DNA of 64,000 nucleotides from Nitrosomonadales bacterium (GTDB lineage Bacteria > Pseudomonadota > Gammaproteobacteria > Burkholderiales > Gallionellaceae). The stretch's first letter is position 1. Every line of letters begins with the position of its first letter. The notes beneath the pieces are model-generated. The model saw only the letters and a list, made by a program, of their open reading frames with translations, was not told where the DNA came from and ran no database searches. The stretch lies in assembly GCA_016208015.1 (NCBI GenBank), contig JACQYW010000012.1:536001-600000 (forward strand). The letters are read 5' to 3'. Shown one piece after another: positions 16,360 through 25,810 of this stretch. The translations under genes were made by a program, and so were the position numbers.

Positions 16360-19300
16360 TTGAAGATCCATCCCGGTCACCGCTCCGAGTTGAAAACCAC
16401 CGCTGTCGTGATCGCCTTGCTGATATTGGGCTTGGTGCTGGCTTGGGCGTTGCCGCCGTTCCCCGGGGCGCGCGGGATCGCGGGCTATCTGCCGCTGCAC
16501 ACCTTCCTGGAGACGATCGCCATCGTCATTGCGGTGCTGGTGTTTGCGGTGAGCTGGAACGCCTACAGCGGCAAGCTGCCGGGCAACATCGTCCTGCTCG
16601 GTTGCGTGTTCATCGGCATCGCGCTGCTCGATTTCTCGCATACGCTTTCCTTCAACGGGATGCCGGACTTCGTGACGGAGAGCGGTCCGGAAAAGGCGAT
16701 CAATTTCTGGCTGGTGGGCCGTACCCTGGCCGCGGTCACGCTGCTGGTCGTCGCGGTCGCTCCCTGGCGTCCGTTCGCGTCTGCGCTTACCCGCTATCTG
16801 TTGCTGGCTGCGGTCATCACCCTTACTGCGCTCACCCATTGGGTGCTGCTGCTCTATCAGGATTCTCTGCCCCATACCTTCGTGCCGGGCGAGGGACTTA
16901 CTCCGTTCAAAGTCTATTCCGAATACGCGATCATCCTCGTCTGCCTTGCGGGTGCGGCGGTTTTGCTGTGGCGCATGCGCGAGCCGCTGCCGTTCAATGC
17001 CGCGGCGCTGTTCGGCGCGGTGTGTTCGATGGCATTGAGCGAGTTCCTGTTCACGCTCTATGCGGATGTGACCGACATCTACAATCTGCTGGGCCATGTC
17101 TACAAGGCGGTCTCCTATCTGTTCATCTACCGGGCGATCTTCGTCACCACGGTCGAGAGTCCTTACCGCCTGTTGAGCGCTTCGCAGGACAAGCTGAGGG
17201 CGACGCTGGATGCGATCCCCGATCTGCTGTTCGAGCTGGATCTGGACGGCCGCTATCTCGACTTCCACTCGCCGCATACCGAGTTGCTGGCGGCCCCGGC
17301 AGAAGTGTTGATGGGCAGGACAGTGAACGAGATGCTGCCCGCGGATGCGGCCGGCGTGGTCATGTTGGCTTTGCGCGAGGCGCATGAGAAAGGTTCTTCG
17401 GCGGGCGGGCAGTTCGCGCTGCAGCTTGAGCAGGGCAAGGCATGGTTCGAGCTTTCCGTCGCGCGCAAGGCGGTGGAGCCGGGGCAGACGCCGCGCTTCG
17501 TCGTGCTGTCGCGCGACATCACCGAACGCAAGACCGCTGAGCGCGAAGTGCAGCGCCTGTCGCAGCTGTATGCGGCCCTGAGCCAGTGCAACGAGTCCAT
17601 CGTGCGCAGCGGCAGTATCGCGGAGCTGTTGCCGCTCATCTGCCGCGACGTGGTGGATTTCGGCGGGATGAAGATGGCGTGGATAGGCATGCTGGACGAG
17701 CAAAGCAAACAGCTCAAGCCGGTGGCCTCTTACGGCAGCGGCGTGGGGTATCTGGATACGCTGCATATCAGGATGGATGACGCCGCCGCCTCCCAGCCCG
17801 GACCGACCGCCGCCGCGATGAGGCAGGACCAGCCGTTCTGGTGCCAGGATTTCCAGCACGATCCCGCCACTGCGGCATGGCACGAGCAGGGGGAGCGATT
17901 CGGCTGGGGCGCGTCCGCCGCGCTGCCATTGCACCGCGACGGGCAGGTCATCGGGACCTTCAACCTGTATGCCGAGGAGGTCAACGCGTTCGACGAGCGC
18001 GCGCGCAAGCTGCTGTTCGAGATGTCGATGGATATCGATTTTGCGCTGCTCAATTTTGCACGCGAGGCGCAGCGCAAGCAGGCGCAGGCCGAACTTGCCG
18101 ATTCCCGCAATCTGCTCAAGACCATCATCGATACCGCGCCCGTGCGCATCTTCTGGAAGGACCGCGAACTGCGCTATCTGGGATGCAATCCCCCTTTCGC
18201 CGGGGATGCCGGTGAAAAGGGTACCGAGGATGTGATCGGTAAAGACGATTTCCAGTTGGCCTGGAAAGAGCAGGCGGAGCTGTATCGTGCCGATGACCGC
18301 GAGGTCATGGACTCGGGCATCGCGAAACTCTTCTTTGACGAGCCGCAGACCACGCCCGAGGGCAAGCATCTCTGGCTGCGCACCTCCAAGGTGCCGCTCC
18401 GTGATGCGAGCGGTGAGACGAAGGGCGTGCTGGGCATCTACGAGGACATCACGGAGCGCAAGCAGGCGGAGATCGCGCTGCAGCGCAGCGAGGCCGAACT
18501 CAACCGCGCACAGGTGATCGCGCAAGTCGGCAGCTGGACTTTCGATGTCGCAACCCGGAAGTTCGAGGGGTCGGCGGAGGTCTATCGCCTGTATGGCCTG
18601 CCGAACCTTGGCGCCATCGATCTGAAAGACATTGTGCCCATCCTGCACGACGATGACCGCGAAATGGTTCTCGATGCATTGGACAGGGCAGTCGCCGGTG
18701 CCTCGTTCGATATCGAGCACCGTATCGTCGTCGCAGGCAAGGAGCGCTGGTTGACCTCGCACGCAAAAGGCGAACTCGATGCGCAAGGCAGGCCGTGCTC
18801 CGTCATCGGCACTTCGCAGGACATCACCGAACGCAAGCATGCCGAGGCGCGCATCCATTATCTGGCCCATTTCGACGCGCTCACCGGATTGCCCAACCGC
18901 ACCCAGCTGGAAGAGCGCCTGAAATATGCCATCAGCATGGCCAAGCGCGGCAACGAGAACATCGCACTGATGTTCATCGACCTTGACCGCTTCAAGGATA
19001 TCAACGACACGCTGGGCCACAGCGTCGGTGACGGCCTGCTGATCCAGATGGCGATGCGTTTGCGCCAGTTGCTGCGCGAGCAGGACGTGGTGTCGCGCTT
19101 CGGCGGCGACGAATTCATCGTGATGTTGCCCGGTACCGACGTGCGGGGTATATCGCTGGTCGTGCAGAAATTGCTCGATACCATCGCCCAGCCCTACAAG
19201 ATCGAGCATTACGACCTGAACCTCACCGCGTCGGTCGGTATCGCCATCTATCCCGGCGATGGCAAGGATCTGGAATCCCTTTCCAAGAATGCCGATACCG

Positions 19301-20142
19301 CCATGTATCGCGCCAAACACGATGGCCGCAACTGTTTCCGCTTCTTCACCACGGAGATGCAGGAGCGTTCGGCGCGCAACCTGCAACTGGTCAATGACCT
19401 GCGCCACGCGCTAGAGCGCGGACAATTGCACGTGGTCTACCAGCCGCAGCTTTCCCTGGAGGATGGCCGCATCATCGGGGCGGAAGCGTTGCTGCGCTGG
19501 CAGCACCCGGAACTGGGCGCGGTGACGCCGGCGGAATTCATCCCGGTCGCGGAAGACAGCGGGCTGATCCTGCCGATCGGCGAATGGGTGATGCGCCATG
19601 CCGTGCGCCAGGCGAAGGAATGGATGGCGAGCGGGTTCGAGCCGCTGGTCATGGCGGTGAACCTGTCCGCCGTGCAGTTCCGCCATGCCAACCTGCCCGA
19701 CATGGTCTCGCGCATCCTCATGGAGGAAGATATGCCGCCCGAATTTCTGGAACTGGAGCTGACCGAAGGCGTGGCGATGAACGACCCCCAGTCTGCCATC
19801 GCCGTGATGAACAATCTGCATGAGCGCGGCATCCGCATGTCGATAGACGATTTCGGCACCGGCTACTCGTCGCTGAGCTACCTGAAGAAGTTCAAGGTGT
19901 ACAAGCTCAAGATCGACCAGTCGTTCGTGCGCGACATCAGCACCGATCCGGAAGACCGGGCCATCGTCAACACCGTCATCAACATCGCCAGGAGCCTCGG
20001 CATGAGGACCATCGCCGAAGGCGTCGAGACCGCGGGGCAACTGGCGTTCCTGCGTGAGCAGGGGTGCGACGAGGTGCAGGGCTATTACTACAGCAAGCCG
20101 CTGTCTGCCGAGCAGTTCGCGGCCTTCGTTCGCGCCAGATGA
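16360..20142 (+). CDS. MASE3-PAS-GAF-PAS-PAS-GGDEF-EAL cyclic-di-GMP enzyme
   Basis: The roughly 1,260-residue membrane protein begins with a MASE3 sensor of seven to eight helices (about residues 10-260), then a PAS domain, a GAF domain (about 400-560), two further PAS domains, a GGDEF domain (RFGGDEF, 915-919) and an EAL domain (EALLRW from 1042). An inhibitory-site motif REQD lies five residues before GGDEF. Both catalytic domains look intact, so it could make or degrade cyclic-di-GMP. The start is uncertain: TTG 16360 has an AAGGAAG site 5 bases upstream; ATG 16312 and GTG 16255 are alternatives. Confidence 0.87.
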   Translation: MKIHPGHRSELKTTAVVIALLILGLVLAWALPPFPGARGIAGYLPLHTFLETIAIVIAVLVFAVSWNAYSGKLPGNIVLLGCVFIGIALLDFSHTLSFNGMPDFVTESGPEKAINFWLVGRTLAAVTLLVVAVAPWRPFASALTRYLLLAAVITLTALTHWVLLLYQDSLPHTFVPGEGLTPFKVYSEYAIILVCLAGAAVLLWRMREPLPFNAAALFGAVCSMALSEFLFTLYADVTDIYNLLGHVYKAVSYLFIYRAIFVTTVESPYRLLSASQDKLRATLDAIPDLLFELDLDGRYLDFHSPHTELLAAPAEVLMGRTVNEMLPADAAGVVMLALREAHEKGSSAGGQFALQLEQGKAWFELSVARKAVEPGQTPRFVVLSRDITERKTAEREVQRLSQLYAALSQCNESIVRSGSIAELLPLICRDVVDFGGMKMAWIGMLDEQSKQLKPVASYGSGVGYLDTLHIRMDDAAASQPGPTAAAMRQDQPFWCQDFQHDPATAAWHEQGERFGWGASAALPLHRDGQVIGTFNLYAEEVNAFDERARKLLFEMSMDIDFALLNFAREAQRKQAQAELADSRNLLKTIIDTAPVRIFWKDRELRYLGCNPPFAGDAGEKGTEDVIGKDDFQLAWKEQAELYRADDREVMDSGIAKLFFDEPQTTPEGKHLWLRTSKVPLRDASGETKGVLGIYEDITERKQAEIALQRSEAELNRAQVIAQVGSWTFDVATRKFEGSAEVYRLYGLPNLGAIDLKDIVPILHDDDREMVLDALDRAVAGASFDIEHRIVVAGKERWLTSHAKGELDAQGRPCSVIGTSQDITERKHAEARIHYLAHFDALTGLPNRTQLEERLKYAISMAKRGNENIALMFIDLDRFKDINDTLGHSVGDGLLIQMAMRLRQLLREQDVVSRFGGDEFIVMLPGTDVRGISLVVQKLLDTIAQPYKIEHYDLNLTASVGIAIYPGDGKDLESLSKNADTAMYRAKHDGRNCFRFFTTEMQERSARNLQLVNDLRHALERGQLHVVYQPQLSLEDGRIIGAEALLRWQHPELGAVTPAEFIPVAEDSGLILPIGEWVMRHAVRQAKEWMASGFEPLVMAVNLSAVQFRHANLPDMVSRILMEEDMPPEFLELELTEGVAMNDPQSAIAVMNNLHERGIRMSIDDFGTGYSSLSYLKKFKVYKLKIDQSFVRDISTDPEDRAIVNTVINIARSLGMRTIAEGVETAGQLAFLREQGCDEVQGYYYSKPLSAEQFAAFVRAR

Positions 20143-20260
20143 TCCCGCCAAGCCGCCGCCGCTCACTGTAAGACATTCACCTTGATGTACGCGCCGCCTT
20201 CCGCCCTGTCGGGCGAAGGTATAATGCGCGCCTTCTTTTTTCTTTCGTTCTGGAGTCGCC

Positions 20261-21034
20261 TTGTTCAAGCTCATCGGTATCGCTGCGGGTTATTACTTTT
20301 TCGGATGGTGGGGTGTGCTGTTCGGCCTGATCCTCGGTTCGGTCATCGACCGCATCCGCGCGCTGGGTCAGGGGGCGATGAATCCCTTGCAGAACGCGGT
20401 GCGCCAGGCGGTGTTCCTGGAGACGGTGTTCATCTCGATGGGCAAGTTGGCCAAAGCGGACGGGCGCGTGTCGGAAGAGGAGATCGAGCATGTCGAGCAG
20501 TTCATGCAGAAGCTGGGCATGACGCCGGAACATCGCCAGCAGGCCATCGCGCTGTTCAAGAAAGGCGCTGCTCCCGAATTCGACATCGATCCGACCTTCA
20601 AGCGTTTCATGGCGGTGTGCGGGCATACGCGCAACCTGAAAGAGATGCTGCTGATCTACCTGATCGTGATGGCGCTGGCGGACGGCCATTTCCATCCGGC
20701 GGAGGAGGAGTTGCTGACCGATATCGCGGGCCGTCTGGGTTACGGCCGCGAAGCGTTCAAGCGCCTGATGGACATGGTGCTGAACCAGAGCCATTTCGGC
20801 GGCGGACAGGTCACCACAGAGGCGGCGCTGGACGATGCCTACAAGGCGCTGGGCTTGACGAAGGACAGCACTGATGCCGAGATCAAGCGCGCGTACCGCA
20901 AGCTGATGAGCCAGTACCACCCGGACAAGCTGATCGGGCAGGGCATGCCGGAAGACATGATCAAGATGGCGACGGAACAGGCGAAGGACATCCAGCTCGC
21001 CTACGACCTGATCAAGAAACAGCGCAACCTCTGA
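20261..21034 (+). CDS. djlA: DjlA-like co-chaperone (TerB + J domain)
   Basis: The 257-residue protein has an N-terminal membrane segment (IGIAAGYYFFGWWGVLFGLILGSVID), a TerB-like helical domain (about residues 45-165), and a C-terminal J domain (about 185-257) with the essential HPD in SQYHPDKL. DjlA stimulates DnaK ATPase at the inner membrane and in E. coli is tied to envelope-stress signalling. Translation starts at TTG 20261, with TGGAG 10 bases upstream; no closer ATG keeps the membrane helix. The phosphatase gene follows after 13 bp. Confidence 0.9.
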   Translation: MFKLIGIAAGYYFFGWWGVLFGLILGSVIDRIRALGQGAMNPLQNAVRQAVFLETVFISMGKLAKADGRVSEEEIEHVEQFMQKLGMTPEHRQQAIALFKKGAAPEFDIDPTFKRFMAVCGHTRNLKEMLLIYLIVMALADGHFHPAEEELLTDIAGRLGYGREAFKRLMDMVLNQSHFGGGQVTTEAALDDAYKALGLTKDSTDAEIKRAYRKLMSQYHPDKLIGQGMPEDMIKMATEQAKDIQLAYDLIKKQRNL

Positions 21035-21047
21035 ATTAGCAAATCAC

Positions 21048-21590
21048 ATGAAGATCATCCTGGTGCGCCACGGCGAGAGCGAGGGCAACGTCAAGAACGA
21101 GATCAACGACGACCCCGGGCGCATCGTCAATCTGACCGCGCGCGGCAGGGCGCAGGCTGCGGCCACGGCGGAGCGCTTGCGCGAGATGCCGTTCACCCAT
21201 GCCTATGTGTCGCAGTTCCCGCGCGCGCAGCAGACAGCAGCGATCCTGTTGCAGCATCACACACTGGATCTGCATATCGACGCGCGTCTGAACGAGCGCA
21301 TCTCCGGCATGGATGGACTGCATGTGGATGTGTTCAACGATCTGGTGCGCCCCGATTATCTGCACATCAAACCGCCCGGGGGCGAGTCGTTCATCGAGCA
21401 GATGGGGCGTTTGCGCAGCTTCCTCGACGAAGCCGCAACGCGCCATCCGGACGCCGTCGTGCTGGCGGTGTCGCACGAGAATCCCATCGTGGCCGCGCTG
21501 TGCCTGACGAGCACAGACCCCGCAGCCACTTCACGGCGTGGTGTCGTCAATTGCGAATGGGTGGAGCTGGAGTGGCCTGCGGCCAGATGA
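21048..21590 (+). CDS. Histidine phosphatase (phosphoglycerate mutase-like)
   Basis: The 180-residue cytoplasmic enzyme carries the phospho-histidine signature LVRHGESEGN at residues 5-14, an acid/base region LNERISGMDG, and a second catalytic histidine in LAVSHENPI. Family members remove phosphate from sugars, nucleotides or proteins, so the substrate cannot be assigned. It lies 13 bp after djlA and is probably co-transcribed. Confidence 0.85.
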   Translation: MKIILVRHGESEGNVKNEINDDPGRIVNLTARGRAQAAATAERLREMPFTHAYVSQFPRAQQTAAILLQHHTLDLHIDARLNERISGMDGLHVDVFNDLVRPDYLHIKPPGGESFIEQMGRLRSFLDEAATRHPDAVVLAVSHENPIVAALCLTSTDPAATSRRGVVNCEWVELEWPAAR

Positions 21591-21601
21591 GTCGGTGAGT
21601 C

Positions 21602-21982
21602 TCAGGCCGTGGTGTCGATCACGGTGCCGACGTTCTCGGTTCCTGTCGTTGTGACGTTGGTGACGAGGGCGCTGGTCTGGGTCACCGTTTCGGGAAGTTT
21701 GGTGTAGACCTCGGCCAACTGGGTCTGCGCCTCTCCGATCGACTCTGCAGCACGGAGTCCCATGTTCGCCTGATTGGCTTTGGCCTGCGCCTGACCGGCC
21801 TTGACCTCGAGTGAGCGCGCATTCTCCTGCGCGCGCTGGGCGGCTGCTCTGGCATCACTGGCTTGCGATTGCAGCGCACGCGCCACCAGCGTGGCCTGAT
21901 CGGCAGCACGTTGCACTTGTTGGGATCTGAGCTGTTGCCACATGCCGCTGGTGACAGTTGTTGCTGACGATACGGTTGACAT
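21602..21982 (-). CDS. Small Ala/Gln-rich coiled-coil protein
   Basis: The 126-residue protein has a Ser/Thr-rich start and a long helical middle (about residues 17-95) rich in Ala, Gln, Arg and Glu that reads as a coiled coil. It ends with a beta-prone GTENVGTVIDTTA tail. No signal peptide is seen. I do not recognise a characterised family. AGGAGG lies 5 bases before ATG 21982, predicting strong translation, and a good promoter with an overlapping palindrome lies upstream. It is convergent with the phosphatase gene. Confidence 0.7.
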   Translation of the reverse strand: MSTVSSATTVTSGMWQQLRSQQVQRAADQATLVARALQSQASDARAAAQRAQENARSLEVKAGQAQAKANQANMGLRAAESIGEAQTQLAEVYTKLPETVTQTSALVTNVTTTGTENVGTVIDTTA

Positions 21983-22012
21983 GATGCCTCCTGCTTCAAC
22001 CTTCTGCGAAAA

Positions 22013-22041
22013 ATCATACGCTTCAGCCGCGGCTTATTCAA
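22013..22041 (-). promoter_or_regulatory. Putative promoter of the coiled-coil gene
   Basis: On the minus strand TTGAAT (22041-22036) and TATGAT (22018-22013) are separated by 17 bp, 31 bp before ATG 21982. The -35 box lies inside the palindrome 22029-22049. Confidence 0.5.
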
Positions 22042-22049
22042 TAAGCCGC
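22029..22049. promoter_or_regulatory. Perfect palindrome with 10-bp arms, putative operator
   Basis: Arms GCGGCTTATT and AATAAGCCGC flank a single central C. With no loop it cannot be an ordinary terminator. Its overlap with the -35 of a predicted minus-strand promoter suggests a repressor site. Confidence 0.5.
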
Positions 22050-22217
22050 TACCCTGCCGCGTGTTCTTTCAAATACCCATATAAACAATGTTTACGCTTT
22101 CCATCTGTGCGGCAACGCACGCAAACCACCCTGTTGATCCAATGGTAATTGATTGACTTATATAGACTATCCGCCTATAAATCCAATCAAATAAAAGATA
22201 ATCAAAAGGGGAGAACT

Positions 22218-22238
22218 ATGGTTTGGGCTCGCACATGA
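22218..22238 (+). CDS. Possible six-codon leader frame before the MASE1-GGDEF gene
   Basis: ATG 22218 opens a frame encoding M-V-W-A-R-T and stopping at TGA 22236-22238, which overlaps ATG 22235 of the downstream gene (ATGA). The only good Shine-Dalgarno sequence in the region (AAAGGGGAG, 22205-22213) is spaced for this short frame. It may couple translation of the cyclase to a leader. It could be coincidence. Confidence 0.35.
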   Translation: MVWART

Positions 22239-23995
22239 ACCGTGGGAGTGTGATGCCGTTCATTTTCAGATCTGCTGGTCTGCTGGTCGCTTACCTTGTC
22301 GCAGCCCAGTTCGGCATGGTCTTTGGCACGGTGGGCAGCAGTGTCACGATATTCTGGCCCTCGGCCGGTATCGCATTGGCCGCTTTGCTGTTGGGCGGGG
22401 TGCGCTATCTTCCGGCGGTGTTCGTGGCGGCCTATCTCGCTGCGCTGTCGATCGATGCGCCGCCGATCTATGCGCTGGGCGCATCGGTCGGCAATACGCT
22501 TGAGACCTATATCGGTTATTCCCTGCTCCGCCACTTCGGCAATATCGATCTCTCGCTGCGGAAAGTGCCCGATCTGTTCCTGGTCATCCTGCTGGGCGGA
22601 GTGATCCCCTCGGTCGCGAGTGCCGCGCTGGGGCCGGTGACGTTGCTGGCAGCGGGCGTCATCACTCCGGATATCCTGCCGGTCATCATGTGGCGCTGGT
22701 GGCGCGCCGATGTGCTGGGTGTCGCCTTCATCACGCCGCTCATCCTGGTTTTCGCCAAGAGCAGATTCAGTTTCTTCAAACGTGATCTCGCGTGGGAGAT
22801 GCTCGCGTTGTGGTCGGCATCTTTTTTCATCGGGCAGAACATCTTTCTCGGCTGGGCTTTGCCGCTGGTCGAACTCGATCAGCCGCTTGCTCTGGCTTGG
22901 GTGTTCCCTGCGCTGTTCTGGGCCGGTCTGCGCACCGGCAGAAGGAACACCGGACTGATCCAGTTGTTGTTCATCTCGCAGGCACTGGCGAGCGCCTATC
23001 TGCACACCGGCTATTTTGCGGATGATTTCGTGCAATACGGCTTGGCCAACTTCTGGATGTTCTCGATGCTGCTGGCTGTGATGGGAATGGCGCTGGCGGT
23101 GCTTGCTTCCGCGCAGCGCAGGGCAATGTATCGGCTCGCACTCAATGCCAAGGTGTTTGCGGTCAGCAATGACGGCATCGTCATCACAGATGCCGACAAC
23201 GACATCGTGGAGATCAATCCCGCGTTCACGGACCTGACCGGATATGCGCGCGGTGAGGTGATCGGCAGGAATCCGAGGTTGCTTACCTCCGGCAGGCAGA
23301 GCCGCGAGTTCTACGCGGATATGTGGAAGTCGCTGGTGGAGTTCGGCCATTGGCAAGGTGAGATATGGAACCGGCGCAAGGATGGTTCGCTCTATCTGGA
23401 GAAGCTGTCCATCCACACGCTCACGGACGAGAACAACAAACCGATCAACCGCATCGGCATCTTCTCCGACATCACGCTGAGCAAGGCGGAGCAGGAGACG
23501 GTCGCCCATCAGGCGCAGCATGACTATCTCACCAATCTGCCGAACCGCTTGCTGTTCCGCGACCGGTTCAACCAGCAACTGGCCATGTCCAAACGGCATG
23601 CCAGGAAATTCGCCGTCATCTATCTCGATCTCGACCAGTTCAAGCCGGTGAACGATACGCTGGGACACCAGACGGGCGACCAGCTGCTGGTGGCGGTGGC
23701 GGAAAGGCTGACATCGCTGGTACGGGAGATCGATACGGTCTCGCGCTTCGGCGGCGACGAGTTCGCGATCCTGGTCTCGGAAGTCATCACCCGGAACGAC
23801 GTCAGCAATCTGGCCGAGAAGATACTGGTTGCGCTGAGCGAACCGTTCGATATCGACGATCATGTGGTCAGCGTAACGGGGAGTCTCGGCATCGCCCTGT
23901 ACCCGGACGACGGCGGGGATATGGAAACGATCTTGAGCCATGCCGATGCGGCCATGTATCAGGCCAAACGCAGAGGCTGCAATACCTATTGCTGA
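22235..23995 (+). CDS. MASE1-PAS-GGDEF diguanylate cyclase
   Basis: The 586-residue inner-membrane protein has a MASE1 sensor (about residues 5-290, eight or so helices with FWPSAGIALAALL and the WWRADVLGV motif), a PAS domain (about 300-415) and a GGDEF domain with an intact active site GGDEF at 506-510. A product-inhibition motif RxxD (497-500) is present, and there is no EAL. It should synthesise cyclic-di-GMP in response to an unknown signal. ATG 22235 overlaps a six-codon leader frame; TTG 22223 is another possible start. A bidirectional terminator follows the gene. Confidence 0.88.
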   Translation: MNRGSVMPFIFRSAGLLVAYLVAAQFGMVFGTVGSSVTIFWPSAGIALAALLLGGVRYLPAVFVAAYLAALSIDAPPIYALGASVGNTLETYIGYSLLRHFGNIDLSLRKVPDLFLVILLGGVIPSVASAALGPVTLLAAGVITPDILPVIMWRWWRADVLGVAFITPLILVFAKSRFSFFKRDLAWEMLALWSASFFIGQNIFLGWALPLVELDQPLALAWVFPALFWAGLRTGRRNTGLIQLLFISQALASAYLHTGYFADDFVQYGLANFWMFSMLLAVMGMALAVLASAQRRAMYRLALNAKVFAVSNDGIVITDADNDIVEINPAFTDLTGYARGEVIGRNPRLLTSGRQSREFYADMWKSLVEFGHWQGEIWNRRKDGSLYLEKLSIHTLTDENNKPINRIGIFSDITLSKAEQETVAHQAQHDYLTNLPNRLLFRDRFNQQLAMSKRHARKFAVIYLDLDQFKPVNDTLGHQTGDQLLVAVAERLTSLVREIDTVSRFGGDEFAILVSEVITRNDVSNLAEKILVALSEPFDIDDHVVSVTGSLGIALYPDDGGDMETILSHADAAMYQAKRRGCNTYC

Positions 23996-24015
23996 GTACG
24001 GTTCTGGGGCGCGTA

Positions 24016-24045
24016 AAAAAGGCGACCTCGACAGGTCGCCTTTTT
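24016..24045. terminator. Bidirectional rho-independent terminator
   Basis: Stem GGCGACCT / AGGTCGCC (24021-24028 and 24033-24040) with loop CGAC is flanked by A5 on the left and T5 on the right. It can end transcription of the MASE1-GGDEF gene from the left and of the ppiC block from the right. Confidence 0.9.
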
Positions 24046-24062
24046 GTTGAAGCCCGGCCGGA

Positions 24063-24848
24063 TCACTCGATCTTGGCTTTGCCGCGCAGGTCTTCGATGA
24101 GCTTCTGGATCGCCTGCTGTTGCATGCGTTTTTCCAGTTGCGGCTTCATCTCGTCAAAGGTCGGTACCTTCAACTCGCGTGTATCTTCCAGCCTGATGAC
24201 GTGCCAGCCGAATTGGGTTTGCACCGGGGCGCTGATCTGTCCTTTGGTCAGTTTCATCGCGGCCTCGGCAAAAGGCTGCACGAAATTGGACGGGACAGCC
24301 CAGCCCAGATCGCCGCCGTTGTCCTTGGAGCCGGGATCCTTGCTCTTGCTTTTGGCGACCTTGCCGAACTTGGCGCCTTTCTTCACTTCAGCGATGGCCT
24401 TCTTGGCTTCATCCTCGCTTTCGACCAGGATGTGCGACAACTTGAACTCCTTGTTGCCGACGCGGGCCTTCATGGTCTCGTATTCCTGCTTCATCGCCTC
24501 GGCGCTGACGGGGTTGCTCTTCACGTAGTCCTGCACGAATGCGCCGGCCAGTACGGATTGGCGTGCCAGTTCGAGCTGCTGCGCGGTGTCGGCTTGCTTG
24601 TCCAGGCCGTTCTTGGCGGCGGTCTGCGAGATCACTTCCAGATTGATCAGGTCTTCGCGGATCGCTTTGCGCATTTCTTCGCTTTCCGGCTGGCCTTGCT
24701 GCGCAGCGGCCTTGACGCGCATGTCCACGCGCGATTTGGGGATGGAGACGCCGTTCACCAGTGCTTCGGGCTTGTCATCGGCGGCTTGTACGCCTGCGGC
24801 GAAAGCCAGCAATGCCGACAGCAGAGCGAATTTGGAAAATTTCAGCAT
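24063..24848 (-). CDS. Periplasmic PpiC-type peptidyl-prolyl isomerase (parvulin)
   Basis: The 261-residue protein has a signal peptide (about residues 1-22, AAGVQA/AD), a SurA/PrsA-like helical N-domain, and a parvulin core (about 130-230) recognisable by FKLSHILVESEDEA, GGDLGWAVPSNFVQPF and PVQTQFGWHVIRLED. It should assist folding of exported proteins in the periplasm. A helical Gln-rich C-terminus ends the chain. It is the last gene of the minus-strand block before the terminator at 24016-24045. Confidence 0.9.
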   Translation of the reverse strand: MLKFSKFALLSALLAFAAGVQAADDKPEALVNGVSIPKSRVDMRVKAAAQQGQPESEEMRKAIREDLINLEVISQTAAKNGLDKQADTAQQLELARQSVLAGAFVQDYVKSNPVSAEAMKQEYETMKARVGNKEFKLSHILVESEDEAKKAIAEVKKGAKFGKVAKSKSKDPGSKDNGGDLGWAVPSNFVQPFAEAAMKLTKGQISAPVQTQFGWHVIRLEDTRELKVPTFDEMKPQLEKRMQQQAIQKLIEDLRGKAKIE

Positions 24849-24915
24849 GTTTCTTTCCTTTGAAGGTTAAGGTTGGGGTGGTTCAGAAAATACCCGAGGC
24901 GCAATATAGCACGGC

Positions 24916-25221
24916 TCAGGCGGGAAATACTTTGCGGAACGGACGAACGGCAACCAGTGCGTAAACCCCCGCCGCCACATAGGGATCGGCAGCGGCCCAG
25001 GCTTCGGCTTCAGTCAGCGAGGCGAACTCTGCCACGATCAGGCTGCCGGTGAATCCGGCCATTCCGGGGTCGATGGCATCCACCGCCGGGAACGGACCGG
25101 CCATCAGCAGGCGGCCTTCATCCTGCAAGGTTTGCAGGCGTGCCAAGTGTGCGGGGCGCGCGCCTTTGCGTCTTTCCGAACTGTCGGGGACATCGTTGCC
25201 GAAGATGGCGTACAACATCAT
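24916..25221 (-). CDS. YciI family protein
   Basis: The 101-residue protein has the dimeric ferredoxin-like YciI pattern: [32 protein letters not shown] with the conserved R..HL segment, then [10 protein letters not shown] and a Tyr-containing DPYVAAGVY turn. YciI proteins have no settled function in most bacteria. The start overlaps the stop of yciB by 4 bases, so the two are coupled. Either of two consecutive ATGs (25221 or 25218) may be used. Confidence 0.85.
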   Translation of the reverse strand: MMLYAIFGNDVPDSSERRKGARPAHLARLQTLQDEGRLLMAGPFPAVDAIDPGMAGFTGSLIVAEFASLTEAEAWAAADPYVAAGVYALVAVRPFRKVFPA

Positions 25222-25763
25222 TGCTCTTCCTTCTTGTCTTCTTCCACATATTTCGACAGCATCGCTGCCTGTGCGAAGATGAACACCAGCATCATGCCTG
25301 TGGCGCCGAACAGTTTGAAATTGACCCAGGCATCGGTGGAGTAGGTGTAAGCGACATAGAGGTTGACCAGACCGAGTACGGCGAAGAATGCGGCCCATGC
25401 AAGATTGACGTTGCCCCATACCGCGTCGGGCAGCTTGATCTTTTCTTCCAGCAGCGCGCGCATCAGGTTCTTTTTGAACAGGATGGGCGCGAACAGCAGT
25501 GCGGCGGAGAAGAACCAGTACAGCACGGTGGGTTTCCATTTGATGAAGGTCTCGTCATGCAGCAGCAAGGTCGCGCCGCCGAACACGGTGATGATGCCCA
25601 GGCTGACCCACAGCATGGTATCGACCTTGCCGTGGCGGTATTTCACCCAGCCGACCTGCACGAAGGTGGCGACGATGGCGACTGCTGTGGCGGCGAAGAC
25701 GCCGGCGAACTTGAAGACGGCGAAGAAGAGGATGACGGGGAAAAGGTCGAACAGTAATTTCAT
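25218..25763 (-). CDS. yciB: Inner-membrane septation protein YciB/IspZ
   Basis: The 181-residue protein has five to six hydrophobic segments and the family motifs DLFPVILFF at the start, [22 protein letters not shown] in the middle, and [22 protein letters not shown] near the end. YciB/IspZ (septation protein A) acts in cell-envelope synthesis and interacts with division and elongation proteins. Length is typical of the family. It precedes yciI with a 4-base overlap, an arrangement often seen in betaproteobacteria. Confidence 0.92.
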   Translation of the reverse strand: MKLLFDLFPVILFFAVFKFAGVFAATAVAIVATFVQVGWVKYRHGKVDTMLWVSLGIITVFGGATLLLHDETFIKWKPTVLYWFFSAALLFAPILFKKNLMRALLEEKIKLPDAVWGNVNLAWAAFFAVLGLVNLYVAYTYSTDAWVNFKLFGATGMMLVFIFAQAAMLSKYVEEDKKEEQ

Positions 25764-25810
25764 GGCAGGTATTCAGTTGTAGGATGGGTGGAGCAAAGTG
25801 ATACCCATCG

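Noticed and set aside
16258..19407. A 1,049-residue open frame antisense to the MASE3-GGDEF-EAL gene
   Set aside because: It mirrors a real gene with complete GGDEF and EAL motifs; the composition of the antisense product is not protein-like.
22202..23941. A 579-residue open frame antisense to the MASE1-GGDEF gene
   Set aside because: It is Arg/Asp/His-rich shadow translation of a clear diguanylate cyclase.
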